A stretch of DNA of 64,000 nucleotides from Sandaracinaceae bacterium (GCA_019637095.1 JAHBWG010000013.1:62001-126000); one strand, 5' to 3'. Shown: positions 33,942 to 43,706, counted from the first letter of the stretch. The notes: generated by a model from the letters alone, not told the origin. Made by a program: numbers and translations.

Positions 33942-35759
33942 ATGGATTTCTTCGAGAAGCTCACGAAGAGCTCGACGTTCTACCCAGGCGCGATCGTCGC
34001 GATCCTCGGCCTGCTCGCCGTGGCGTGGCCCGACAAGGCGGGCGGGACGCACGTCAGCCAGCTCATCGCGTGGATCGCCGGCGTCGTCGGGATCGGCATC
34101 GTCATCCTCGGCATCAAGGGCGTGCGCGCCGAGCCGCTCGAGGCGGCGCTGCGCGACGTCACCGAGGGCCGGCCGCCGCAGCGGCCCGCCACGCCGGACG
34201 CCACCCTCACTCGCTTGTACGACCAGCTCGGCGTGCTGGCCGGACAGCTCGGGCGCGCGCAGACCGAGCGCGACGAGCTCACCCGCCGCGCCGCGCGGCT
34301 CGAGGACGAGCTCGACGTCGCCAAGCGCGCCGCGGCGCAGGCCGACGAGGTCGCCCGCGTCTCGCGCGACCGCGAGGAGCTGCGCGCGCGCCTCACCGAG
34401 ATGGAGTCCCAGATCGCGCGGGCCACCGACGAGCTGCGCACCGCCGGCACGCGCCTCGCCAAGGGTCAGAAGGAGATCCGCGACGCCGAGGGGCTCGTCG
34501 CCGACCAGGTCGACAAGCTCTCCGCAGGCTTCGGCGAGCAGATGGCCGCGGTCGAGCAGACGATCGACTCGATGCAGGGCATCAGCGCCGCGCTCCACCA
34601 GATCGCGCAGCACGTCGAGGCCCTCGCGTCGAACGCGGAGGAGAGCTCGAGCTCCATCCTCGAGATGACCGCGACCAACGACGAGGTCGCCGAGAACATG
34701 GCCAACCTCGCGAACAGCGTCCGCGAGACGGTCAGCTCGATCGAGGAGATGACCTACTCGATCAAGGAGGTCGCGCGCAACGTCGACGCCCTCTCGCTCA
34801 CCGCCGAGGAGACCTCCTCGTCGATGAACCAGATGGACGTGTCGATCGATCAGGTCCAGTCGAACGCGAACGAGACGGCGCGCCTCTCGGAGGAGGTCGC
34901 CGCCGACGCCGAGAAGGGCGCCGAGGCGATCCTCAAGACGATCGACGAGATCAACCGCATCAAGGTGACGAGCTCCGAGGCGGTCGAGGTGATCTCGAAC
35001 CTCGGGAGCCGCATCGAGGCGATCGGCGACATCCTCAACGTGATCGACGACGTCGCCGAGCAGACGAACCTCCTCGCGCTCAACGCCGCGATCATCGCCG
35101 CGCAGGCGGGCGAGCACGGCAAGGGCTTCGCGGTCGTCGCCGACGAGATCAAGGACCTCGCCGAGCGCGCCGGCGCCTCGACCAAGGAGATCGCCGAGCT
35201 CATCAAGACGATCCAGAACGAGTCGAAGAAGGGCATCAGCGCGGTGCAGCTCGGCGCGGCCACCGTCGACCGCGGCGTCGAGGTGAGCGCGGAGGCGGAG
35301 CGGGCGCTCAAGAAGATCCTGAGCTCCTCGCAGAAGTCGACGAGCATGGTGCGCGCGATCGCCCGCGCGACCGTCGAGCAGGCCAAGGGCAGCAAGCAGG
35401 TCACCGACGCGATCGGGCGGATCGCCGAGACGGTGCAGCAGATCGCGGCCGCCACCGCGGAGCAGGCGCGCGGCTCGGAGCTGATCATGAAGAGCGCGGA
35501 GAAGATGCGCCTCATCACGCAGCACGTGGAGCGCTCGAGCCAGGAGCAGGCGCGCGGCGGCCGGCAGATCTCGCAGGCGATCGAGAACATCAGCGGGATG
35601 GTCAACGAGCTGCACCAGTCCCAGCGCGTCCAGGCCCGCGGGGCGGAGCAGACGCTCGCCGCGGTGCGTCGGATCCACGAGCTGACCCGCGCCTACGAGA
35701 TCCACGTCCGCGAGCTCAGCCGAGCGGCGGAGCGCCTGCGCCGCGTCGAGCTCGGCTGA
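33942..35759 (+). CDS. Methyl-accepting chemotaxis protein, membrane type without ligand domain
   Basis: Predicted 605-residue receptor. Two transmembrane helices near residues 15-60 are separated by only a few residues, so there is no periplasmic sensing domain. A long coiled coil follows, then the MCP signalling domain with hairpin tip [13 protein letters not shown] and [15 protein letters not shown] (about 373-405). A HAMP domain is not evident. The ATG at 33942 is preferred to the TTG at 33927. TACCCT at 33899-33904 may be its -10. Such receptors sense membrane or cytoplasmic cues and signal to CheA/CheW, neither of which is in this window. Confidence 0.92.
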   Translation: MDFFEKLTKSSTFYPGAIVAILGLLAVAWPDKAGGTHVSQLIAWIAGVVGIGIVILGIKGVRAEPLEAALRDVTEGRPPQRPATPDATLTRLYDQLGVLAGQLGRAQTERDELTRRAARLEDELDVAKRAAAQADEVARVSRDREELRARLTEMESQIARATDELRTAGTRLAKGQKEIRDAEGLVADQVDKLSAGFGEQMAAVEQTIDSMQGISAALHQIAQHVEALASNAEESSSSILEMTATNDEVAENMANLANSVRETVSSIEEMTYSIKEVARNVDALSLTAEETSSSMNQMDVSIDQVQSNANETARLSEEVAADAEKGAEAILKTIDEINRIKVTSSEAVEVISNLGSRIEAIGDILNVIDDVAEQTNLLALNAAIIAAQAGEHGKGFAVVADEIKDLAERAGASTKEIAELIKTIQNESKKGISAVQLGAATVDRGVEVSAEAERALKKILSSSQKSTSMVRAIARATVEQAKGSKQVTDAIGRIAETVQQIAAATAEQARGSELIMKSAEKMRLITQHVERSSQEQARGGRQISQAIENISGMVNELHQSQRVQARGAEQTLAAVRRIHELTRAYEIHVRELSRAAERLRRVELG

Positions 35760-35798
35760 ACGGTAGCGGCGCGCGCGGCGTGCTACAACGCGGGTCCT

Positions 35799-36512
35799 TT
35801 GTTCGGGATCGGCGCAACGGAGCTGGTGATCATCGGCGTCGTACTCTTGATCGCCGTCGGGCCTTCGCGGCTGCCGAAGCTGCTGAAGGCGGTGGTGAGC
35901 GCGTACCGCGAGTTCCGCCGTGCGACCCGGGAGCTGCGCGCGAGCACCGGCATCGACGAGATCTTGCAGGACGAGGACCTGCGCGACCTGCGCAAGCCGC
36001 TCGTGATCCCCGAGCTCAGCCCCACGAAGAAGCCCCTCCCCGCGAAGCCGGCGCCGACCAAGGCGCGCTCGCTCACCTACACCGAGCGCCTGCAAGAGAG
36101 CCCGCCCGAGGGCGTGGACCTCGCCGAGCTCCGCTACCTCGAGGCGCGCCCGAGCCCCGAGGAGCAGGAGGCGATCCGCGCGGCCAAGGAGGCGAAGCTC
36201 GCGGACGAGCAGCAGGTCATCGCCGCGAAGATCGCGGCGGCCGAGGCGGCCGAGGTCGAGCCGCTGAGCGACGAGGAGATCGCGGCGCGCGTGGCGGACA
36301 AGGCGGCGGCGCGTCAGGCGGAGCGCGAGGCGATCGCCGCGAAGATCGCGGCGGCGGACGCGGCCGAGGTCGAGCCGCTGAGCGACGAGGAGATCGCGGC
36401 GCGCGTGGCGGACAAGGCGGCGGCGCGTCAGGCGGAGCGCGAGGTGATCGCTGCCAAGCTGGCCGCCGCGCAGCCCCCCGAGCCCGAGCCCGCCGCGGAG
36501 GACGAGCGCTGA
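35799..36512 (+). CDS. tatB: Sec-independent translocase TatB-like protein with repeated tail
   Basis: Predicted 237-residue protein. The N-terminal membrane helix and amphipathic helix read GIGATELVIIGVVLLIAVG, then PSRLPKLLKAVVSAYREFRR, matching TatA/TatB with the TatB-like GPxRLP. The C-terminal tail is much longer than usual and has a 38-residue charged helical unit in two copies plus a partial third. The TTG start at 35799 is supported by TACAAC at 35784-35789, 9 nt upstream, and by the exact fit to the Tat N-terminus. The stop overlaps the tatC start (TGATG). It forms the Tat export complex with the next gene. No tatA is seen nearby. Confidence 0.9.
   Translation: MFGIGATELVIIGVVLLIAVGPSRLPKLLKAVVSAYREFRRATRELRASTGIDEILQDEDLRDLRKPLVIPELSPTKKPLPAKPAPTKARSLTYTERLQESPPEGVDLAELRYLEARPSPEEQEAIRAAKEAKLADEQQVIAAKIAAAEAAEVEPLSDEEIAARVADKAAARQAEREAIAAKIAAADAAEVEPLSDEEIAARVADKAAARQAEREVIAAKLAAAQPPEPEPAAEDER
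36216..36443. repeat. 114-bp tandem duplication inside tatB
   Basis: Two adjacent 114-bp units (36216-36329 and 36330-36443) differ at about 4 positions and encode a 38-residue unit containing EVEPLSDEEIAARVADKAAA. A partial third unit follows. The near identity points to recent expansion. Confidence 0.95.
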
Positions 36513-37396
36513 TGGCCGCGCCCGACGACGACGATCCGCGTCCCGAAGACGACGTCGAGATGGGGTTCTTCGAGCACCTCGCGGAGCTGCGCACGCGGCT
36601 CATCCGGGCGCTCGTTGGCATCCTGCCCGGGGTCGCGGTCGGCTGGATCTTCCGCGAGACGGTGTTCGAGTGGCTCGCGATCCCGTGGAACCGCGCGCAC
36701 GCGGACGTGGACATCGACGTGGACCGCCTCTGGGTCTGGTTCACCAACCCGGTGAGCGACCCGACGCTGACGACGGTCGAGCGCGTGCCGCTCCACTACA
36801 CGGGCCCGATGGACCCGTTCGTCGCCTACCTCGTGATGGCGGCGATCGTGGGGCTCTTGCTCGCGAGCCCGTGGGTCTTCTGGCAGCTCTGGGGCTTCAT
36901 CGCGCCCGGTCTCTACCGGCGCGAGAAGCGGCTCGCGCTGCCGTTCGTGCTGTCCTCGACCGTGATGTTCGTGTTCGGCGTGTACTTCGGCTTCACGCTC
37001 GTCCTGCCGCTCGCCTACCAGATCTTCCTCGACTACGGCGGGGATGTCGGGACGCACATCGTCTTGACCGAGATGGTCACGATGGATCGTTACCTCATGC
37101 TGACCTCGCGCCTGCTCATCGCGTTCGGGCTGACGTTCGAGGTGCCGGTGGTGATCACGTTCCTCTCGTTCGCCGGCGTCCTGAACTGGCGCCAGCTCGT
37201 GCGCTTCGGGCGCTGGTGGCTCGTGATCTCGACCGTGCTCGCGGCGATCCTGACGCCGCCGGACCCGGCCTCGCAGATCATGATGGCGGTGCCGCTGAAC
37301 CTCTTCTACTGGATCTCGGTGGTGCTCGCGTGGCTCTTCGGGCCCAAGGTCGACAAGCTCGAGGGCGGCAAGACGGCCGAGGGCTACGAGCGCTGA
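36512..37396 (+). CDS. tatC: Twin-arginine translocase subunit TatC
   Basis: Predicted 294-residue inner membrane protein with the TatC pattern. The N-terminal cytoplasmic segment is FFEHLAELRTRLIRAL; six membrane helices follow. The first periplasmic region is longer than in E. coli TatC (FTNPVSDP to PLHYTGPMDPF), and WQLWGFIAPGLYRREKR is the conserved cytoplasmic loop. Helices five and six end in TPPDPASQIMMAVPL. It recognises twin-arginine signal peptides together with TatB. The ATG overlaps the tatB stop. The 3' end overlaps the convergent gene at 37384 by 13 nt. Confidence 0.95.
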   Translation: MAAPDDDDPRPEDDVEMGFFEHLAELRTRLIRALVGILPGVAVGWIFRETVFEWLAIPWNRAHADVDIDVDRLWVWFTNPVSDPTLTTVERVPLHYTGPMDPFVAYLVMAAIVGLLLASPWVFWQLWGFIAPGLYRREKRLALPFVLSSTVMFVFGVYFGFTLVLPLAYQIFLDYGGDVGTHIVLTEMVTMDRYLMLTSRLLIAFGLTFEVPVVITFLSFAGVLNWRQLVRFGRWWLVISTVLAAILTPPDPASQIMMAVPLNLFYWISVVLAWLFGPKVDKLEGGKTAEGYER

Positions 37397-37782
37397 AGCG
37401 GCGGGGCGCTCATCGCCGGGCGCAGGTAGACGGTGACGTGCGCCTGCGTCGGCTCGGTCTGCGGGGGGAAGCGCGCGGCGGTGATCACCTCGACGACGCA
37501 GCGCTCCGCCGGCGTCGGCGCGCCGAGCAGGCCGTGCTCGATCACGACCGTGGCGTCCGCCTCCACGCGGACGTGCAGGTGCACGACGTCGTCGCTCGTC
37601 TCGGCCTGGCACCGCGCGAACGCGCGCCCCGGCCACGCGAGCTCCAGGGTGCGCGCCATGATCGGGCCGCGCTCGTGGGTCACCTGCACCCGCGGCGGGC
37701 GCGGCGCCTGCGCGGCAGCCCGCGGGTCGAAGGTGGCCACCGCGAAGAGGAGCGAGGCGAGCACGAAGAGCCGGCGCCGCAT
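37384..37782 (-). CDS. Small exported protein, TonB-C/AgmX-like remnant fold
   Basis: Predicted 132-residue protein. Signal peptide at residues 1-26 (MRRRLFVLASLLFAV, cleavage after AAAQ). The mature part has two cysteines in FARCQAE and AERCVVEVITAARFP, spaced like the paired cysteines of AgmX/TonB-C domains in the VIT proteins at 14-23 kb, with intervening beta strands. An upstream in-frame GTG (37794) would add four residues. The 3' end overlaps tatC on the opposite strand by 13 nt. Function unknown; export to the periplasm is likely. Confidence 0.7.
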   Translation of the reverse strand: MRRRLFVLASLLFAVATFDPRAAAQAPRPPRVQVTHERGPIMARTLELAWPGRAFARCQAETSDDVVHLHVRVEADATVVIEHGLLGAPTPAERCVVEVITAARFPPQTEPTQAHVTVYLRPAMSAPPLQRS

Positions 37783-37947
37783 GGTCTCGCCCACGATGTA
37801 CCCGCGAGAGGGTGCTTGTCCATCCGGTCGTCGAATGTACGGCGTGATGGCATCCGGTGTTCGGAGTGGGCGTGGCTGCCCACTGTTTCATCGCGTTCCT
37901 GCTGGTCCAGCGCTTGCCAAGTGCTTGGTCAGGAGGAAACGACGACC

Positions 37948-38211
37948 ATGCGCAAGCCCCGCAGCTCCCACACCGCCGCCTGGAAGTTCCAGGTCTGGGC
38001 CTCGTTCGTCATCGCGACCGCGTTCACCGGCGCGGGCATCCTGTACCTGCCGGTCGACGTCTGGACCAAGGGCTTCCTCGCGATGGGCCTGCTCTTCACG
38101 ATCGGCTCCTGCTTCGGCCTCGCCAAGACGGTGCGCGACGACCACGAGGCGGAGCGCGCGGAGGTGGACGAGCCGCTCCGCGTCGCGCACCCGTTCCGCA
38201 ACGCCGCGTGA
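37948..38211 (+). CDS. YiaA/YiaB-type two-helix membrane protein
   Basis: Predicted 87-residue inner membrane protein. Two helices (about 13-34 and 43-62) are connected by YLPVDVWTKGF. The second ends GLLFTIGSCFGLAKTVRDDHE, the conserved end of the yiaA/B two-helix family. Family function is not established. AGGAGG at 37931-37936 provides a clear ribosome site for the ATG at 37948, which excludes the longer artefactual frame. A short palindrome CCAAGTGCTTGG (37917-37928) lies just before the ribosome site. Confidence 0.87.
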   Translation: MRKPRSSHTAAWKFQVWASFVIATAFTGAGILYLPVDVWTKGFLAMGLLFTIGSCFGLAKTVRDDHEAERAEVDEPLRVAHPFRNAA

Positions 38212-38251
38212 GCGACACACCTCGGCGCGGACTCGTCTATGCTCACCGGCG

Positions 38252-39538
38252 ATGCAGACGACTCTCCTGTCGAGACGCGCCGCTCCCGCGCTCTTGGCCG
38301 CGGGGCTCGGCGCGTGCTCGCTCGTCGCGCCGTTCGGCGATCTGCGCACGGGAGACGTCGATGGGGGGACGGCCCGAACGGACGGCGGGATGTGCCTCAC
38401 GCGGCCCATGCCCCCGATGGAGGAGCCGCTTCCGTCCGGTATGGGGGCGGAGGTCTGCAACCGCGAGGACGACGACGCCGACGGCCTCGTCGACGAGGAC
38501 TTGCTGGTCGTCGAGGCGGTGCGCGCCGTCCCGATGTTCCGCGCCGCGCTCGACGCGCGCGGCATGCGCGGCGGGGGTGACGACCGGCTCGCGGTGGTGG
38601 CCACCCTCGGCGAGGGCGTCGTCGAGCGGCTCGCGATCGCCGAGATCTACCTCGCCGACGGCGTCGACCCGCTCGTGTCCACGCTCCTCGAGGGTGAGGT
38701 CGGCGGCTTCGACGGCGCGCGCGTGCGCGACGGGTACGCGATCGCGTTCGCGCTCGGCGGCGACGTCCGCTTCGGCGTCGCGCGTGACTGCGATCTCTCC
38801 TTCGGCGGCGTGATCACGATCGCGAGCGGCAGTCCGTCGCACGTCCGCGTCGAGGCGGTCACGCCGCTCAGCGTGCTGGTGACCTGGGAGGCGGCGGGCG
38901 GCGAGATCGGCGTGGCGCTCGTCGACGTGCGCGAGGGCCCGCGCGTCGACGTCATGCACCCGAACGCGCTCGCGGACGTAGGGCTCTCGATGGGCCGGGA
39001 CCCCGACGCGTGGGTCGACGGCAGCGGCAACGCGCAGGTCGCGTTCGCGGCGCGCGACGGCGAGGGCTTCGAGGGCGTCTACTTCCGCACGGTCGGCGGC
39101 GCGCTCGGCGGCCTGACGACCGCGGCGCGAGCCGGCGGCTTCTTCGGCGACGCGCCGTTCACCGACCCGCACGGCGCGACCTCGAGCACGGGCGCGATGT
39201 GGATCGTCTTCGATCAAGAGCCCGTCGCCGGCAGCGCGTTCGTGACCGGCAGCGCGATCACCGCGCGCCGCTACGGCCCGCCCGCCGAGGTCCTCGGGCT
39301 CGCCGCGAGCGACACGCCCGACGTCGGCATCCTGCTCGACTTCGCGGGCCGCGCCGTGATCGAGCGCGTCGGCCCCGAGGCCGGCGGCTCGATCTCGCGC
39401 GACAGCATGCCGCCCTCGCTCGGCGCCGAGCGCTGGCGCGACCTCGTCGGCGTGCCGCGCGGGCGCACCCGCTACGTCGCGCTCGGCACCCGCGGCGGCG
39501 GCGCGCTCGTCATGCAGCGCGTCGGCTGCTTCGACTGA
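38252..39538 (+). CDS. Lipoprotein with MopE-like Asp-rich motif
   Basis: Predicted 428-residue exported protein. Signal peptide with lipidation site GLGAC (Cys near residue 22). A short linker is followed by EVCNREDDDADGLVDEDL (about 68-85), like the Cys/Asp-rich metal-binding motif repeated in MopE-type surface proteins. The rest is beta-rich with repeated DGxxxVAF-like turns (GNAQVAFAARDGEGF), perhaps a propeller. TATGCT at 38238-38243 is 8 nt before the ATG at 38252. Probably displayed on the outer membrane; ligand unknown. Confidence 0.82.
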   Translation: MQTTLLSRRAAPALLAAGLGACSLVAPFGDLRTGDVDGGTARTDGGMCLTRPMPPMEEPLPSGMGAEVCNREDDDADGLVDEDLLVVEAVRAVPMFRAALDARGMRGGGDDRLAVVATLGEGVVERLAIAEIYLADGVDPLVSTLLEGEVGGFDGARVRDGYAIAFALGGDVRFGVARDCDLSFGGVITIASGSPSHVRVEAVTPLSVLVTWEAAGGEIGVALVDVREGPRVDVMHPNALADVGLSMGRDPDAWVDGSGNAQVAFAARDGEGFEGVYFRTVGGALGGLTTAARAGGFFGDAPFTDPHGATSSTGAMWIVFDQEPVAGSAFVTGSAITARRYGPPAEVLGLAASDTPDVGILLDFAGRAVIERVGPEAGGSISRDSMPPSLGAERWRDLVGVPRGRTRYVALGTRGGGALVMQRVGCFD

Positions 39539-39700
39539 AGGTCGAGCTCGAGCTCCGCGGAGCGGATCGAGGTCGACCTCGACCCGCTCGAGTCGGCCCT
39601 TTCGCAAGACCGCCCTCGACCGGCGCGATGGGCGGGGACGAGGTCGCGATCGTCGTCGACGCGGGCTGGACGAGACGCGATGAGCGCCGCTATCTTCGCC

Positions 39701-40306
39701 ATGGTGGACGACGCGGCGCTGCTCGCGGGCTGGCGCGCCGGGGACCGCGCCATGGGGGAGCAGCTCTTCGAGCGGCACTTCGCCACCCTCTATCGCTTCT
39801 TCGGCAACAAGGTCGACGCCGCGGACGTGGGCGATCTCGTCCAGAAGACCTTCCTCGCGTGCGTCGAGGCGGCCGACACGTTCCGCGGCCTCTCCTCGGT
39901 GCGGACGTTCTTCTTCGCGGTCGCGCGCCATCAGCTCTACCACCACTACCGAGCGCGCCGGCGCGCCCCGGACCTCGACGTCGGGGTCACGTCCGTCGCC
40001 GACCTCACGCCCTCGCCGAGCTCGCTCGTGGCGCGCGCCGAAGAGCAGCGGCTGCTCGGCGAGGCGTTCACCCGGATCCCGCTCGAGCTGCAGATCGCGC
40101 TCGAGCTCCGGTTCCTCGAGGGCCTGCGCGGTCCCGAGCTCGCGCAGGTGCTCGACATCCCCGAGGGGACCGTCCGGAGCCGCCTCCGGCGGGGCATCGA
40201 GGCGCTCCGAGCGCAGGTCGAGGCGCTCCCCGGCGCGCTGACGGAGCGCCGGGCCGCGCTCGTGAGCGTCGAGACGTGGTCGCGCGACGCGCCGCCGAGC
40301 TCGTGA
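39701..40306 (+). CDS. ECF-family sigma factor coupled to a kinase
   Basis: Predicted 201-residue sigma factor. Region 2: FERHFATLYRFFGNKVD, then VGDLVQKTFLACVEAADTF and VRTFFFAVARHQLYHHYR. Region 4: IPLELQIALELRFLEGLRGPELA, then IPEGTVRSRLRRGIEALR. TATCTT at 39691-39696 lies 4 nt before the ATG at 39701, so I prefer that to the ATG at 39680 seven codons earlier. The stop overlaps the GTG of the kinase-ATPase gene by 4 nt, with no anti-sigma gene adjacent. Kinase-linked ECF groups are known; phosphorylation probably controls this sigma factor, by inference. Confidence 0.92.
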   Translation: MVDDAALLAGWRAGDRAMGEQLFERHFATLYRFFGNKVDAADVGDLVQKTFLACVEAADTFRGLSSVRTFFFAVARHQLYHHYRARRRAPDLDVGVTSVADLTPSPSSLVARAEEQRLLGEAFTRIPLELQIALELRFLEGLRGPELAQVLDIPEGTVRSRLRRGIEALRAQVEALPGALTERRAALVSVETWSRDAPPSS

Positions 40307-43300
40307 CGCCTCGCTTCGAGATCCTGCGCGACCTCGGCCGCGGCGGGATGGGGCACGTGGAGCTCGTGCGCGACCGGGCGAGCGGAGAGCTCTTCGCGTG
40401 CAAGCGCCTCACGCGCTTCGACGCGGCCCGCGCCGCCGCGCTGAAGCGCGAGTACCGCCTCGTCGGCGGGCTCGTCCACCCGAACCTGGTGCGACAGTAC
40501 GAGCTCGGCGAGGACGAGCGCGGCCTCTATCTGCTGATGGAGGTCGTCGACGGCGTCGACCTCGTGGCCTTCTGCGGCGGGCGGATCGGGGCGAGCCTCG
40601 CGCTCGCGCTCGCGCTGCCGCAGCTGCTCGCGGCGCTGCGGTTCCTGCACCAGCGCGGGCTGGCGCATGGCGATCTGTCGCCAGCGAACGTGCTCGTACG
40701 CCGCGATGGCCGGCTCAAGCTGCTCGACTTCGGGCTGAGCGCCGCGCTCGACGGCGCGCCACGCGCCCACGGCGGGACGGCTGGTTACCTGGCGCCCGAG
40801 CGGCTGCGCGGCGCGCCGCCGAGCGCCGAGGGCGATCGCTTCGCGCTCGGGGCCTTGCTCGCCCACGCCGCGCCCGGGCGGCTCCCAGGGGGGGCGCTCG
40901 ATCGGGCCGTCCACGCGCTGCGGCATCCCTCGCCCGAGCGGCGCCCGCCGATCGAGGCGCTCGAGCGAGACCTGCTCGCCGAGCTCGGCGCGACACCGCC
41001 CGAGCGGCGCCGCGCCGCCGGCGCGCCGCTGCGGCGAGACGGGCTCGAGGCGCGGACCCTCGGGACCGTCCTGGGACGGCCGGGGGAGCTCATCGTGCTC
41101 CGCGGTCCGTCGGGCATCGGCAAGACCACGCTCGCGCGCGCCGTGTCGGCGCGCGCCGCCGAAACGGGGCTGAGCGTCGCCTGGGCCCGCGCCCGCCCCG
41201 AGGAGCGCGTCCCCTTCAACCTGATCGACCCGCTCGTCGACGACCTCGTCGAGCGCCTCTCGCGCGAGCCGGCGCCCGCCGGCGTCCGGGCCGCCGCTGC
41301 GCGCGCGGCCGCGTCGTTCCCAGCGCTCTTCGAGATCGCGGGTCGCGACGCCCACGCGGAGCGGGTGCGGCGCGCGGTCCACGCCGAGCTGTTCGGCGGC
41401 GCGCCGAAGGCTCCCTCGCGCGCGAGCCTGTTCGAGGACCTCTGCGTGCTGCTCGAGGCGGTCGACCCGAGCGCCCCCGGGCGGCTGCTGGTGCTCGACG
41501 ATCTGCAATGGGCGGACGCCGACTCGCGCGCGTTCGTGCGCGCGTTCCTCGACCAGCCCCCGAGGCGCACCTCGCTGCTCGCGACGGCCGTCTCAGCCGA
41601 CGGATGGCAGGAGCTCGGCGCGGTCGTCATCGACGTGCCGCCGCTGCCGCCCGACGAGGTGTCGCGATACCTCGAGGTTCGAAGAGGGCTCGCGCCCGAG
41701 CGCGCGCGCCACGTCGCCGCGACCTGTCGAGGGCTGCCGGCGCTCGTCGAGCTCGCCCTGCGCGCGGGGCCCGAGAGCGCCGATCCGCTCGGCGACGCCG
41801 TCCGCTCGGTCGTTCGCGACGGCGAGGCCGACGAGAAGCGCGCGCTCGCGATGCTCCTGGTAGCGAGCGCGCCGCTCACCGCCGCGGAGTGCGACGCGTC
41901 TCTGCGGATCCTCGACCTCCTCGCGCGGCGCGGCCTCGTCGCGCGGACCGGCGCGCGCGTCGATCTCCGCCACGACGCGCTGCGTGAGCCGCTGCGCGCG
42001 GCGCTCGGCCCGGACTGGCTGCGGGCCGCCCACGAGCGGCGCGCCGAGCGACTGCTTCGCGCGCGGCCGCCGGACGCGGAGCTCGTGCGTCAGCTCCATG
42101 GCGCCGGTCGCATCGACGAGGCCGTCTCGCTCGCGCGGCGCGCCGCCGAGGACGCCGAGCGCCGGCGCGCGTACGATCTGGCCGCGGAGCTCCACGCGGT
42201 GGTGCTCGAGCGCGAGCCCACGCTCCAGACGCGGGTCCTCCGGGCGGATGCTCTCGAGCGCGCGCAGCGGTTCGACGAGGCCGCCGCCGAGTGGGCCGAG
42301 CTCGCGAGGCGCGCGCGCGGCGAGGCCCGCGCGAGGCTCCACCTCGCGGAGGCCCATGCGCTCCTCGCCGCGCGGCGCATCGCCGACGGACGCGCGCGGA
42401 TCGACGCGGCGCTCGAGGCGCGTGGAGAGCGCGCGCTCGGGCGAGGCCGCGCCGGACGCGTCTCGACGCTGGCGCGGTTCCTCGTCGGGCCGCTCCTGCC
42501 CCTCGGTCGAGTCCCGGGGTGGCCCGGCGTCCCCGCGCCGGCCGCGCTCGAGCGCGCCGAGGACCGCCTCCGCAGCGCCGCGCTCATCGGCTACTTCGAC
42601 ACCATCGCGGGGCTCGAATTCCTGCTCCAGGCCCGCGACGGGTTCCACGCGGGCGGCGCCGCGGAGCAGGCCGCCTGGTGTGAGCTGTTGCTCGCGTTCT
42701 TCGCACGCTTCGGACACCCGCGCGGGCGTTCGCTCTCGCTGCGGTATCGGCGGGCGGCGGCGCGGCGCCTCGAGGGCGTGATCGTCGAGAGCCCCATCGT
42801 CCGCTCGTTCCCCGAGTTCTTGCGCGCGTACGACGCGCTGCGCGACGGCGAGTTTCGGCACGCGATCACGCGGTTCGATCGCGTCCTCGACGCGACGCGC
42901 GATTCGCGCGAGGCGCGCTCCTTCGAGGTGCAGCTCACCACGAGCTTGCGCACGAGCGCGGTGCTCGCGACCCAGCGAGTCGACGACGCGGAGGCTGCGG
43001 TGGCGGCGTTCGAGACGTTCGCGCGCGAGGGCGTGACGATCGCGATGCAGTGCCACGTGGAGACCGCGCGGGCGCTCGTCCGGACGTGGCGCGGGCGCTT
43101 CGAGCTGGCCGTGGAGAGCATGGAGCGGCTGCGGGCGAGCTGGCCGGCCGAGCCCCTCACGGTGCAGGCGATCTTGATCGAGGTCTACTCCGCGCTGCCG
43201 TCGGTCTTGCTCGGCGACGCGGTCCGGGCCCGCGCGCGGCTGCGCGCGGCGCTCGAGCGCGGCCGCCGCTTCGCGATCGAGGGCACCGCGTACGGCCCGA

Positions 43301-43677
43301 TCGTCGGGGCGGTCGCCGCCGCGACCGAGCTCGCGGCGCACCACGCGGGCGGGCGCGCGACGCTCGGTCAGGCCCGTCGATGGGCGCGGCTGGCCGCGTC
43401 GCGTCCGTCGGTCCTCACGGGCCTGGGCCATCGCGTCCTCGCCGCGCTCGACGGGCTCGACGGGCGTCACGCGAGCGCGCGCGCTCGGCTCCTCCACGCC
43501 GAGCGCGAGGCGCGACGGCTCGACCAGTCGATCGACTTCGCGCTCGCCCGCTTCGCCCGCGGCCGGCGAGAGGGGCGCGCCTCGCTCGAGGCCGACGCGC
43601 GGGCGGCGCTCGCCGACGCGTGCGCGAGCGAGCGCCTGCTCGTGGAGACGACCCGGCTACGCCTCGCCGTGCGCTGA
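40303..43677 (+). CDS. Ser/Thr kinase fused to AAA ATPase and TPR-like region
   Basis: Predicted 1124-residue cytoplasmic signalling protein. Kinase domain residues 1-230: GRGGMGHVELV, lysine in LFACKRL, catalytic loop HGDLSPANVLV (Arg of HRD replaced by Gly and Lys by Ser), DFG intact (LLDFGLS). AAA/NACHT-like ATPase from about 255: Walker A GPSGIGKTTLA (about 268), Walker B LLVLDDLQWAD (about 395). The C-terminal 500 residues are helical repeats typical of TPR or MalT-like sensors. The layout resembles kinase-ATPase-TPR regulators of myxobacteria. The GTG at 40303 overlaps the sigma factor stop, implying co-production and direct regulation. Confidence 0.92.
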   Translation: MTPRFEILRDLGRGGMGHVELVRDRASGELFACKRLTRFDAARAAALKREYRLVGGLVHPNLVRQYELGEDERGLYLLMEVVDGVDLVAFCGGRIGASLALALALPQLLAALRFLHQRGLAHGDLSPANVLVRRDGRLKLLDFGLSAALDGAPRAHGGTAGYLAPERLRGAPPSAEGDRFALGALLAHAAPGRLPGGALDRAVHALRHPSPERRPPIEALERDLLAELGATPPERRRAAGAPLRRDGLEARTLGTVLGRPGELIVLRGPSGIGKTTLARAVSARAAETGLSVAWARARPEERVPFNLIDPLVDDLVERLSREPAPAGVRAAAARAAASFPALFEIAGRDAHAERVRRAVHAELFGGAPKAPSRASLFEDLCVLLEAVDPSAPGRLLVLDDLQWADADSRAFVRAFLDQPPRRTSLLATAVSADGWQELGAVVIDVPPLPPDEVSRYLEVRRGLAPERARHVAATCRGLPALVELALRAGPESADPLGDAVRSVVRDGEADEKRALAMLLVASAPLTAAECDASLRILDLLARRGLVARTGARVDLRHDALREPLRAALGPDWLRAAHERRAERLLRARPPDAELVRQLHGAGRIDEAVSLARRAAEDAERRRAYDLAAELHAVVLEREPTLQTRVLRADALERAQRFDEAAAEWAELARRARGEARARLHLAEAHALLAARRIADGRARIDAALEARGERALGRGRAGRVSTLARFLVGPLLPLGRVPGWPGVPAPAALERAEDRLRSAALIGYFDTIAGLEFLLQARDGFHAGGAAEQAAWCELLLAFFARFGHPRGRSLSLRYRRAAARRLEGVIVESPIVRSFPEFLRAYDALRDGEFRHAITRFDRVLDATRDSREARSFEVQLTTSLRTSAVLATQRVDDAEAAVAAFETFAREGVTIAMQCHVETARALVRTWRGRFELAVESMERLRASWPAEPLTVQAILIEVYSALPSVLLGDAVRARARLRAALERGRRFAIEGTAYGPIVGAVAAATELAAHHAGGRATLGQARRWARLAASRPSVLTGLGHRVLAALDGLDGRHASARARLLHAEREARRLDQSIDFALARFARGRREGRASLEADARAALADACASERLLVETTRLRLAVR

Positions 43678-43706
43678 TGCCTCGACGCGGAGCGCGCGCT
43701 GCGCGC

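Noticed and set aside
33219-36095. Long upstream extension of the minus-strand gene at 32718-33218
   Set aside because: It would run antisense through PilZ, the chemoreceptor and tatB. A strong ribosome site and membrane helix fix the start at 33218.
37917-37928. Palindrome CCAAGTGCTTGG before the YiaA/B-type gene
   Set aside because: Only 5 bp per arm and no regulator nearby; the length is within chance for this window.
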